Shown: positions 15,615-22,931 of the stretch, in pieces | Layout of the letters: the number at the start of each line of letters is the position of its first letter | Position numbering within the stretch: position 1 is the stretch's first letter | Assembly (NCBI GenBank): GCA_023392795.1 | Contig: JAEWNJ010000071.1 | Coordinates: 1 to 47,244 of the forward strand | Source: Candidatus Cloacimonadota bacterium | GTDB taxonomy: Bacteria; Cloacimonadota; Cloacimonadia; Cloacimonadales; Cloacimonadaceae | Direction of reading: 5' to 3' | DNA length: 47,244 nucleotides | Position numbers and translations under genes: made by a program | The notes under the pieces: generated by a model | The model's database searches: none | Told to the model about the DNA's origin: nothing | Seen by the model: only the letters and a program-made list of their open reading frames with translations

Positions 15615-16554
15615 GAGATTGCTCCCTTATATAGTCGTAGATTATTTTCATTTCGTCCACCGTGGCCAGAGGCAAGGCCAGGGCTTCATTTTCGCGGTAA
15701 GGGGGATTGTCGGTGATGAAGTGATGGATCTTCCCGTCTATCACCGCGCTCTTTAGCTGTCCCGCCTCGATCTCAAAACCATCGGAAATCCGGTTCAGGC
15801 TCTTGGCCACATATAGGAAGTTTAGCCAATCGCGGTAAGATCCCAAGAGATTTAATTCATCATCCAGCAGGTCAGCTTTGGCAAATTCGAGATCGTCAAA
15901 GTAGCTCTGACGCTCTTTGGCAACCATCTCGTAGATACCATTATTGGGGTGCATAAAGGTCTCTTTGAGCAAAGTATCCAGCTTCTCAAGATCATGCTCG
16001 TGCTTGCTTTCCTGCTCCGGCGCCAAAGCCAGACACCAGCCCCTGCATGCTCCGCTCTCAAACTTGACACAGGGATAAGTCCCGGTCTCACAATGCGGTA
16101 GCTTCAGGATGCGCGAAAGGCTGTCGATCAAGTCAGCCAGCATAAAGCGGGAACGGAAAGGGCCCAGATATTGCCAGTCATCATTGGTACTTTCCTGGAT
16201 GCTGATAAAGGGGAAACGGTGAGCGTCCAGCCCCAGATACACGTAGCTCGCCCACGGCTGGATGCGCTGCTGGTACTCCGGAGTGTTTTCCTGACAGTAA
16301 ACTTTGAATGCTGCCAGAGCGTGGATGCTGCGGTCAAACTCCTGATACTCAAGCGTGTCTGTCCGCTCGCAAAGTTCCCGCAAGAGGGGGTCTTCCTCCG
16401 CTCGCTGCTTCAAGCCATTCAGCCTGGCACCAAGGCGCGCAGTGTATCCCGCATACAGTGAGGTATCACCGGTTTTCAGGGTATAAAAAACCCAGGCTTT
16501 GGGCAGTGCATCTGTCCTGATATCAAAGTTTTGTCCAACATTTTGGCTTATCAT
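15607..16554 (-). CDS. UvrC N-terminal-like GIY-YIG protein
   Basis: The 315-residue protein matches the first half of UvrC in layout. Residues about 20-105 form a GIY-YIG-like module in which the signature reads VFY...YAG and is followed by a basic ARLGARL segment. Then comes YLGPFRSRF...LKLPHCETG...PCVKFESGACRGWC, closely following the UvrC pattern GPF...C...PC...G.C..PC. A helical stretch after it resembles the UVR interaction region. The UvrC C-terminal RNase H-like nuclease and helix-hairpin-helix domains are absent. Cho-type proteins also lack them, but the altered GIY-YIG letters make activity uncertain. It heads the purC-lpxK gene run, overlapping purC by 8 bp. Confidence 0.75.
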   Translation of the reverse strand: MISQNVGQNFDIRTDALPKAWVFYTLKTGDTSLYAGYTARLGARLNGLKQRAEEDPLLRELCERTDTLEYQEFDRSIHALAAFKVYCQENTPEYQQRIQPWASYVYLGLDAHRFPFISIQESTNDDWQYLGPFRSRFMLADLIDSLSRILKLPHCETGTYPCVKFESGACRGWCLALAPEQESKHEHDLEKLDTLLKETFMHPNNGIYEMVAKERQSYFDDLEFAKADLLDDELNLLGSYRDWLNFLYVAKSLNRISDGFEIEAGQLKSAVIDGKIHHFITDNPPYRENEALALPLATVDEMKIIYDYIREQSHA

Positions 16555-16597
16555 ACATCCAGTCTTTTGGTGCTGCCATTTGTGTCAATGAAAAATC

Positions 16598-16768
16598 GAG
16601 GTTTCAGGTGGAGCAGGTTTTTGGGTTTTAGGGTTTTCAGGTTTTCAGGTTTTGAGGTTTTCGGGTTTTAAGGTTGTAAGTTTTTAGGGTTTTGAGGTTT
16701 TAGAGTTTTGAGGTTTTCAGGTATCGAGGTTTTCAGGTTTTCAGGTTTTGAGGTTTTCAGGTTTTGGG
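16598..16768. repeat. AGGTTTT(C/G) microsatellite
   Basis: About 170 bp built of 8-9-bp units, mainly aggttttc and aggttttg, with degenerate units in the middle. One strand is G+T-rich with regularly spaced GG doublets and occasional GGG. It lies just upstream of the UvrC-like gene start, in the spacer shared with the divergent efp gene. Open frames across it encode only low-complexity peptide and are not called. Confidence 0.85.
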
Positions 16769-16780
16769 AGCAGTTGGTAG

Positions 16781-16980
16781 GGGCGCTCGCTGTAGCGCCC
16801 TTTCGTAACGTAGCTTTCCGAAGCTACGATTGGAGTTACGCGGCATTCCGAAGCTACGAAAACCGTGGGGTGGGGCGTCGCCCTCCGGGCTGTCCTAGCA
16901 TCGGAATGCTACCCAACGTAACGCAGCTTTCCTAAAGCTACGACTGGAGTTTGGACAATGGTAGCATCGGAATGCTACCT
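16781..16980. repeat. cluster of short related palindromes upstream of efp
   Basis: At least three stem-loops occur: gggcgct/agcgccc (16781-16787 with 16794-16800), cgtagctt/aagctacg around TCCG (16809-16828), and gtagcat/atgctac around CGGA (about 16961-16978). Partial copies of the TTCCGAAGCTACG and GCATCGGAATGCTAC motifs lie between them. The shared TCCG/CGGA loop and alternating orientation suggest one repeat family. With the adjoining microsatellite they fill most of the 509-bp gap 16555-17063, where I see no gene. Confidence 0.7.
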
Positions 16981-17063
16981 TACGGTGAATACCAAAAAAG
17001 ACCTTGCCAAAATCTGGCGGTGTAAAAACGTGGTAACAACTCATAAAACATAAGGATAAAACT

Positions 17064-17624
17064 ATGGCTTCAATGGCTGATATACGCAATGGAATGGTGA
17101 TAGATTTCAAGGACGACCTCTGGGAAGTGGTGGAATTTCTACACGTGAAACCCGGCAAGGGTCCCGCCTTTATGCGCAGTAAGCTCAAAAACCTGCGTAA
17201 TGGCAGACTTCTGGAAAACACCTTCCGCGAAAGCGACAGTTTCAATGAAGTGCGCATCGAACGCACCAAGAAAGAATATCTATATCGCGAAGGCGATTTC
17301 TTTGTGTTGATGGATACCGAAAACTACGAACAGATGCACGTGGACAAGGCTACCATCGGCGATAAAGAAAAGCTGATGCAAGAAAATATGGAGATCGTGG
17401 TGGCTACCACTCCCAGCGGAGAGATCATCGGGATCGATCTGCCCACCACAGTGATCCAGACCATCGCAGAATGCGAACCCAACGTAAAAGGAAACACCGC
17501 TTCTGGCGGCGGTAAAGTAGCTTTCACCGAAACTGGGCTGAGAATCATGGTGCCCTTCTTTGTGGAAGCCGGAGAAAAAATTAAGATCGATACTCGCAGC
17601 TGCGAATACATCGAAAGAGCATAA
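17064..17624 (+). CDS. efp: elongation factor P
   Basis: EF-P binds between the ribosomal P and E sites and relieves stalling at polyproline stretches. The 186-residue length is standard. The N-terminal KOW-like domain carries the tip loop HVKPGKGPAF with Lys32 at the position normally modified. The second and third OB domains include VATTPSGEIIGIDLP, NTASGGGKVAFTETG and VPFFVEAGEKIKIDTRSCEYIERA. An aaggat sequence precedes the ATG; a second Met at codon 4 is a possible alternative start. It faces the long minus-strand gene chain and is followed 11 bp later by a small CxxC protein and a terminator. Confidence 0.97.
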   Translation: MASMADIRNGMVIDFKDDLWEVVEFLHVKPGKGPAFMRSKLKNLRNGRLLENTFRESDSFNEVRIERTKKEYLYREGDFFVLMDTENYEQMHVDKATIGDKEKLMQENMEIVVATTPSGEIIGIDLPTTVIQTIAECEPNVKGNTASGGGKVAFTETGLRIMVPFFVEAGEKIKIDTRSCEYIERA

Positions 17625-17635
17625 GAGGAATTATC

Positions 17636-17842
17636 ATGGGAAAAGTAAAGAGCTTTGCCGCTAAACTGGCTCACGAAGCCACCAGCGAAGGAAAGGTCAT
17701 GTGCCCGGTTTGCAACACTGAAATCAAGCGCATTAAACTGATCACAAATCAGAAAACTGACGGCACCTGGAGACCCAACAAGCAATTTGCCAAGATCTGC
17801 AAATGCAACGAAGCAGATGTTTTGTCCGGTAAGACCATCTAA
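17636..17842 (+). CDS. small CxxC zinc-ribbon-like protein
   Basis: The 68-residue basic protein has CPVC at about residues 23-26 and CKC at about 60-62, a spacing that could hold one zinc ion. An aggaattatc sequence precedes the ATG. It starts 11 bp after efp and ends just before the shared terminator, so the two form a transcript. I do not recognise a named family. Lysine richness and association with a translation factor make an RNA- or ribosome-linked role possible, but this is speculative. Confidence 0.75.
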   Translation: MGKVKSFAAKLAHEATSEGKVMCPVCNTEIKRIKLITNQKTDGTWRPNKQFAKICKCNEADVLSGKTI

Positions 17843-17865
17843 AAGACCGGATACTTGTTTATATC

Positions 17866-17898
17866 AGGACGATGCCTATAAGGGTTTCGTCCTTTTTT
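17866..17898 (+). terminator. rho-independent terminator of efp operon
   Basis: Arms aggacga (17866-17872) and tcgtcct (17887-17893) with a run of six T at 17893-17898. It follows the small CxxC gene by 23 bp. The stop codon of the convergent membrane-protein gene (17876) lies inside the loop, so the two convergent units end within the same few bases. Confidence 0.8.
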
Positions 17899-18205
17899 GT
17901 TTCAAGCGATAGCAATAGCGGATATTGCCGGGGATAATGTAGGCCCATACTGCTATCCCGATGCCAAAGAGGATGTATCCCAGCCAGGGTAAAGCGCTGA
18001 AAACGAAGATCAAGAGCAGCGTGATAGTTCCTATCCAGAGCAGTTCTGCCAATATGATCCCCCCAGTGATGCCCAAAGTGCGAAACATCCAGCGGGCCAG
18101 GGGATTGGCTTCCCGTTCGTAGTGCTGAGGATGCACAAAGATCCAGGTGGTAATGCCGTCCAGAAGATTGAGCAGCATGAGGATGATGTACAGAAATGGC
18201 AACAA
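17876..18205 (-). CDS. small membrane protein, DUF5658-like
   Basis: The 109-residue protein has three or four predicted membrane segments (LPFLYIILMLLNLL, IILAELLWIGTITLLLIFVF, WLGYILFGIGIAVWAY) and a basic tail. The pattern LLDGITT...EREANPLARWMF resembles DUF5658 proteins, whose function is unknown. It is the last gene of the long minus-strand chain, 39 bp after the PII-like gene. Function is not assigned. Confidence 0.65.
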   Translation of the reverse strand: MLPFLYIILMLLNLLDGITTWIFVHPQHYEREANPLARWMFRTLGITGGIILAELLWIGTITLLLIFVFSALPWLGYILFGIGIAVWAYIIPGNIRYCYRLKQKRTKPL

Positions 18206-18244
18206 CGCTATCTTACTCCACCGCCATCGGATTTGCCGGCATTG

Positions 18245-19396
18245 CTAAGCTTTGGCTGAGGATGATCCTTTGGAGCTGTGCTTCTTTTTGATCTCTTTGG
18301 CTCGGTAGGTGAAGGCTTTCTCTACCGGCAAAGCGTAGAGTATGGCTTTGAAATCACCCTCAAAGCAGCCTGTAGCTTCCAGGGCTGTGGTGATGGGGCC
18401 AACCTGGGCAGTGGGAACGATCATCTTGCAGAGCTCAAGGATGTGACGGCGCGATTCCAGATGATCATCCATGGCGTTGAAACGGATCTTGCAGATGGTG
18501 GCTCCGGGAGCACCGCTGCTCATGGCGGCTTCAGTGAGGGATGTCCCCCTTCCTTCTTCACAGATCAAGCTCAGCTCGGTGAGATTGTGGAGATAGTCTC
18601 GGCGTTTTGTGGCTTCGCGTTCCAGGCTGGATTTTCGCCATTCCATGCCGCCTTTGATGGCGTCAATGGCAGAGACCATCTGTTCGATGCTGGCGGCTTG
18701 ATCGATGCGGGAGCGTGAAATCTTGGTATTTACGATTCCCTGTTTGATGGGGAAGACATAAGCAATGCCCCGGCCGGGTTCATCCAGCTTCCCTACTTCG
18801 ATGTAGAGTTCCATCACGGGGTCTGTGTCGTGTTTACTGAGCACGAGATTGATCAATTCCTTTTCCGGGGGGATGGTGATGCGAATCAGCCCCAGTTTAT
18901 CGCGAACTCCGGAGCCTTCGCCATGAGTGGTGGCAGGAACGCTGGCGCCGTAATTCAGTGAGATTCTGGCGATTTTATCACCCTCGCCGCGCTGTACCAC
19001 GCAGATCATCCCCACCAGTTGCTCGAAGAAGTATTCCTGCGTTTTGGACTTGAAATGGATATCGCTGTTTACGCAGAACTGCGGGTGCTGCTTCAATACC
19101 TCGATTTCATGGCTATAGATGGTTCCCTTCCCGGGGGAGCGAAGGTCGTATTTCTTGGCGATGTAGCTGAGGACACCGTGTTCAAATTCTTCAGGGACGA
19201 GGAAACTGATGATCTCCACGGGGTATGAAACCAGGGAGCGGGGTTTGAGTATGCTGGAAAAACCGCTGCCCTTATCCAGGATGGAGGAGCGGCCGATCTC
19301 ATTGAAATACTGACGAATGCCGAGTGCGGTCAGATCGGTGACAATGGATTTGGCCAGGTCTTTATTGATGATGATACTTATCTTCACAGCTTTCAT
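18245..19396 (-). CDS. protein with apparently three PII-like (GlnB-fold) modules
   Basis: The 383-residue protein reads as three tandem ferredoxin-like/PII-like modules, at about residues 1-110, 122-230 and 265-370. Module 1 has a beta-alpha start (VKISIIINKDLAKSIVTDL) and a PGKGTIYSHEI ending. Module 2 has VGMICVVQRGEGDKIARIS, a T-loop-like ATTHGEGSG, and EPGRGIAYVFPI, close to the PII signature. Module 3 has LTELSLICEEGRGTSLTEAA. PII proteins are normally about 112 residues and act as homotrimers sensing nucleotides and 2-oxoglutarate; here a single chain may imitate the trimer. It overlaps the DUF1538 transporter gene by 4 bp (ATGA), so it probably regulates it. The tail is Lys/Ser-rich. 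Module assignment is by eye. Confidence 0.65.
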   Translation of the reverse strand: MKAVKISIIINKDLAKSIVTDLTALGIRQYFNEIGRSSILDKGSGFSSILKPRSLVSYPVEIISFLVPEEFEHGVLSYIAKKYDLRSPGKGTIYSHEIEVLKQHPQFCVNSDIHFKSKTQEYFFEQLVGMICVVQRGEGDKIARISLNYGASVPATTHGEGSGVRDKLGLIRITIPPEKELINLVLSKHDTDPVMELYIEVGKLDEPGRGIAYVFPIKQGIVNTKISRSRIDQAASIEQMVSAIDAIKGGMEWRKSSLEREATKRRDYLHNLTELSLICEEGRGTSLTEAAMSSGAPGATICKIRFNAMDDHLESRRHILELCKMIVPTAQVGPITTALEATGCFEGDFKAILYALPVEKAFTYRAKEIKKKHSSKGSSSAKA

Positions 19397-21522
19397 ATCA
19401 TTACCTCATCCTTGGCCAGTTCCGGATTCTCCAGCGCGTAATCCCTCAGAAATGCTTTGCGGCGATAGTTTACCACCAGACCCATACTCAAAACAGAGAG
19501 GATCGGGCATACTGAAGCGGTGGCAAGGATGCCGAAGCCTTCCACTACGCCTACCTGAGTACCGATGCCCAGGCCCATTGAAAGTACCAGGGGCACAGTG
19601 ATCGGGCCAGTGGTAACCCCCGCGCTATCCCAACCGATATTCACAAATTCCTCACTGGAGAGCTTGGTGATGAAAAGGAGTAGAAAGTACAAGGGGAAAA
19701 GCAGCCAGAAGAGGGGGATATTCCAGATGATCTTAGCCACGCCAAGCATAATGCCTGCGCCTACGCCGATCGCTACGGACTGGATCAGAAGGGTCTTTTT
19801 GAAAGCGCCAACAGTGATGTCCTCCACCGTGATGCCCAGGGCGTTCAAAGCGGGCTCAGCCAGAGTGGCGCTGTAGCCCATCACAAAGGCGAAGAGCAAT
19901 ACCACGATGAGCCCGGCCATGTTGTAGGATCCTCTGCCAAACAAGGGTCCTCGCACAGGGATATGACGATATATGCCGCGTTTTGCATCGTAATTTCGCT
20001 CATCAAAGGTGACGGGAACGATCTTGCCATTATCCTCATAGTAAAAGAAGCGGGAACTGCCTCCTTCAGCTTTGATGGAAGAATACACCTGAGAGGGGTC
20101 AAAGTTCCGGATCAGTTTTTGCCCGGAGGTATTCTCCATCTCAGTAAAGGAGACCGGGAGATTGGAGCCCACCTGATCCCCGATCTTGGAAAGCCCAAGC
20201 TCAATGCCGCCCCCGAAGATTGCCATGCCGAGGATGGCGAAGAACAAACCCAGAAAGATCTCATCGGAGCGGCCCAGACGTTCGCGTAAAATCAAGTAAA
20301 GCACTCCCAGCAAAAACAGCGAGAGGGGGACAATGGCACGAAGGGCAGCCACCACGTTGCGACGAATGTAAGCTCCTGGATTCATATCGTCCAGAGCCCC
20401 GGCTTCCTTGTCGGCTTCCAGCGAGGTCAGTAACCCGGAGAAGTGAGATTTCAGATCCTCGGAGCCATTGCGGATCAGCCAGGTGCGGAAATGATCGTCA
20501 GAACCGAAGACCTTCTTTACCCGGGCATCATCTGCCCCCAGCATCTCCACGTAACTCATCAGGCTGTCCTGATCGGAGCCAAAAGCCTGCATCTGAGCGG
20601 AGTAGCTCGCCTTGGCCAGAGCGTAGTCCTTCATCTGAGTTTCGGATTCGAAGAGAAATTGGCTCTGAGTATTTGTAGGTGCGAAGAAATCGATGTCATT
20701 TGAGGGCAGAGGCACTTTGGCCGCGGTGAATAGCCCCAAAAGCAGGACGGTGATCACTGGCACCAGGGAGGCAAGTGTAACCACTCCAAAGCCGCCTTCG
20801 GTATTGTCTCCGCCTTTGTTTGCCACATGCGAGATGCCGATGCCCAGGGCTAGGACCAGAGGAACGGTGACCGGACCAGTGGTAACTCCGCCGCAATCCC
20901 AGGCCAGACCAAGCAGATACCTGAGATTGGGATGCAGATAGCAGTATAAGGACAGCGACAGCAGCATGATGAGGAGCACATATATGTAGGGTTTTAGCGA
21001 CCAACCCTTGAGAAAGCGATACATACCCAGGATCAACGCAATGCCAACGCCAATACCCACGGCCGCCACGAGATACGCAGCGTATCTGTTTAGCAGAAGG
21101 AATAGTAAGGGAGCACGCCAGGGCAGGACACTGCTCCCGGCTGCCTTTAACACACCAATGGCCGGTTCTGCATAGGTGGAAACGGCTCCCAGGATGAAAG
21201 CGATGCCAAGGATACTGCTCACTTTGGCTTTTTGAGGCAAACGGATCCCGATCTCTTCACCCATCGGCATGATGCCCAAAAGAAGGCCTTCCATAAAGAA
21301 AGCCAGGCCCAACACCACCATCACCATGCCCAGGGCAATTACAGATGCGTCGAGCACCGGGATTCCCAAAACGATGGTTTGAAAGAGAAGCAAATAAAGG
21401 ATGATCACGGAGACGGCTTTGATCTGTTCAGTCATCTTGATCCGGATATAGCGCAGGATCATATTGGCGGCTTCTTTGCCGCTGACCTTGAACCTCTTCG
21501 GCTCTTGCTTCTTACCGCTCAT
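19393..21522 (-). CDS. DUF1538 integral membrane protein (two repeats), putative transporter
   Basis: The 709-residue protein has many hydrophobic segments in two homologous halves (about 20-280 and 400-700). Each half has a matching pattern: LAWDCGGVTTGPVTVPLVLALGIG in the first and NIGWDSAGVTTGPITVPLVLSMG in the second (shown here in part), followed by an ATASVCPILSVLSMG-type helix. This is the DUF1538 signature, a family without established substrate. A soluble region of about 130 residues (SNDIDFFAPTNTQSQFLF onward) separates the halves. The translational overlap with the PII-like gene suggests a PII-controlled transporter, as AmtB is by GlnK, though the substrate cannot be read from the sequence. 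Confidence 0.8.
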   Translation of the reverse strand: MSGKKQEPKRFKVSGKEAANMILRYIRIKMTEQIKAVSVIILYLLLFQTIVLGIPVLDASVIALGMVMVVLGLAFFMEGLLLGIMPMGEEIGIRLPQKAKVSSILGIAFILGAVSTYAEPAIGVLKAAGSSVLPWRAPLLFLLLNRYAAYLVAAVGIGVGIALILGMYRFLKGWSLKPYIYVLLIMLLSLSLYCYLHPNLRYLLGLAWDCGGVTTGPVTVPLVLALGIGISHVANKGGDNTEGGFGVVTLASLVPVITVLLLGLFTAAKVPLPSNDIDFFAPTNTQSQFLFESETQMKDYALAKASYSAQMQAFGSDQDSLMSYVEMLGADDARVKKVFGSDDHFRTWLIRNGSEDLKSHFSGLLTSLEADKEAGALDDMNPGAYIRRNVVAALRAIVPLSLFLLGVLYLILRERLGRSDEIFLGLFFAILGMAIFGGGIELGLSKIGDQVGSNLPVSFTEMENTSGQKLIRNFDPSQVYSSIKAEGGSSRFFYYEDNGKIVPVTFDERNYDAKRGIYRHIPVRGPLFGRGSYNMAGLIVVLLFAFVMGYSATLAEPALNALGITVEDITVGAFKKTLLIQSVAIGVGAGIMLGVAKIIWNIPLFWLLFPLYFLLLFITKLSSEEFVNIGWDSAGVTTGPITVPLVLSMGLGIGTQVGVVEGFGILATASVCPILSVLSMGLVVNYRRKAFLRDYALENPELAKDEVMI

Positions 21523-21560
21523 TGTGCTGAGTCTCCCGTTATGTCATATTCGGATTGTGT

Positions 21561-22148
21561 CTAGCTGAGGATCCCGATCAGAATAAAGAGGATCATGTTT
21601 GAGATACCGATGATCAGATTCAGCCCGATGAAGAAATACATCAAGTACTTATGAACATAGCGATTGTAGTATTTCAGGAAGAAATCGATCCCAAACTGGA
21701 AATCATAATCATCAATGCGATGCTCCACCCGCCACTGTTCCAATAGACGCGGGACAGTCTTTCTCAAGAGACCGGAAACCATGGAGGCAAAAGCATCCAC
21801 GATCTTCATGCGGATGGTGTGTTTCAATTTATGAGGCAGGAAGGGCCAGCCATCCACAAAGCTGGTCTTATCCCAGAGAAAGTCGTGCACTTTCTCTTCC
21901 CAGGCCTTCAAATAACCATCTTCCATCCTGGGGTTTTCAGCTTGCCTGAGATAGTCGTGCAGGAGATCTCTTGCTTTTACAAATAGCCATTCCCGCTTGC
22001 GAACGATGAAGCCGGGGGTCAGAAATACGCGTTTGCCAAAGAAATAGCGCGCTTTGGGATTGAAGAGGAACCACTTCAGCAGGTAAACCAGGCTTAGGCC
22101 CCAAGCGATGTTCCACACGATAAAGAGTAATGATTTCAAAAAGAGCAT
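21561..22148 (-). CDS. membrane protein resembling DUF445 family
   Basis: The 195-residue protein has N- and C-terminal membrane segments (KSLLFIVWNIAWGLSLVYLL; YFFIGLNLIIGISNMILFIL). The stretch GKRVFLTPGFIVRKREWLF resembles the conserved TPGLIPKRR segment near the start of DUF445 proteins, but the protein is short for that family. Its ATG directly follows the TAA of the TPM-domain gene, so the two are co-translated. Function unknown; the DUF445 link is tentative. Confidence 0.55.
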   Translation of the reverse strand: MLFLKSLLFIVWNIAWGLSLVYLLKWFLFNPKARYFFGKRVFLTPGFIVRKREWLFVKARDLLHDYLRQAENPRMEDGYLKAWEEKVHDFLWDKTSFVDGWPFLPHKLKHTIRMKIVDAFASMVSGLLRKTVPRLLEQWRVEHRIDDYDFQFGIDFFLKYYNRYVHKYLMYFFIGLNLIIGISNMILFILIGILS

Positions 22149-22931
22149 TTAAAAACCTCCTCCTGCTCCGCCGCCGCCGGAACGGCCGCCACCAAATCCG
22201 CCAAAACCACCAAATCCACCGAAACCACCACTGCTGCCGCCCCCGGAGCCACCGCCCCAAGAGCCTCCTCCCCAGGAACCTCCGCCACCTCTGCCGCCAA
22301 AGATGCTCATCCAAAGCAGTACTTGCAGGATGCGTCCCCGGGTGACGATCATCAGAATGATGAAGATGACGATGACCGCGATGCCGCCTTTGCCATCGGA
22401 ATGGGAATCACTGCGGCGCTGAGCGTAGGCGGAGATGCCTTGCAGGGTCACCCCTTTTTCCCGGGCGATCTCTTGTAACAAACGCAGGCTGCCCTGCGTA
22501 AAGCCCTGATCCCAATCGCCACTGCCGAGATAGCCTTTCATCTCCTGATACACGCCATTTGCGAAGGAATCGGTGATATATCCTTCAGCGCCGTAACCGA
22601 CCTCAATGCGGACCTTCCGTTCCTTCAGCCCGAGAACGATCAGAACTCCCTCATCGTTCTGAGAACCGATCTTCCACGTCTCATAGAGCTTTACTCCGAA
22701 ATCAAACTCGGTCATGCCGCCCATGTCTGGGAATGTGGCAATGGCGAGTTCCACTCCGGTCTTCTCTTTGAGTTCGATAGACCAGTCATTCAGCCTGATG
22801 CGGGTTTCTTCGCTGAGCAGGTTCGCATAGTCATTTACAAATCCTTCTGGCTTGGGTATCTTCAGGTCCTCGGCATTTAGTAAGCCAAGCAGGCAACACA
22901 GCAGCAGGAACAGGATCTTGTTACACTTCAT
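22149..22931 (-). CDS. TPM-domain (YgcG family) exported protein with Gly-rich tail
   Basis: I start the protein at the ATG 22929-22931, which gives a signal peptide (KCNKILFLLLCCLLGLLNAED); an upstream ATG at 23003 in the same frame lies inside ribBA and gives a poor leader. The TPM domain follows (GFVNDYANLLSEE, LAIATFPDMGG, DEGVLIVLGLKERKVRIEVGYG). After it come a membrane segment (IAVIVIFIILMIV) and a glycine-rich C-terminus of GGS and GGF repeats, as in other YgcG proteins. TPM proteins are linked to membrane or photosystem repair and phosphatase-like activity, but the physiological role here is unknown. It overlaps ribBA by 11 bp. Confidence 0.85.
   Translation of the reverse strand: MKCNKILFLLLCCLLGLLNAEDLKIPKPEGFVNDYANLLSEETRIRLNDWSIELKEKTGVELAIATFPDMGGMTEFDFGVKLYETWKIGSQNDEGVLIVLGLKERKVRIEVGYGAEGYITDSFANGVYQEMKGYLGSGDWDQGFTQGSLRLLQEIAREKGVTLQGISAYAQRRSDSHSDGKGGIAVIVIFIILMIVTRGRILQVLLWMSIFGGRGGGGSWGGGSWGGGSGGGSSGGFGGFGGFGGFGGGRSGGGGAGGGF

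Noticed and set aside
16708..16935. Open frame rich in FRFSG and FRSY residues
   Set aside because: It is a translation of the AGGTTTT microsatellite and the palindrome cluster.
16598..16980. CRISPR array
   Set aside because: The units are short, contiguous and degenerate, with no unique spacers and no cas genes.
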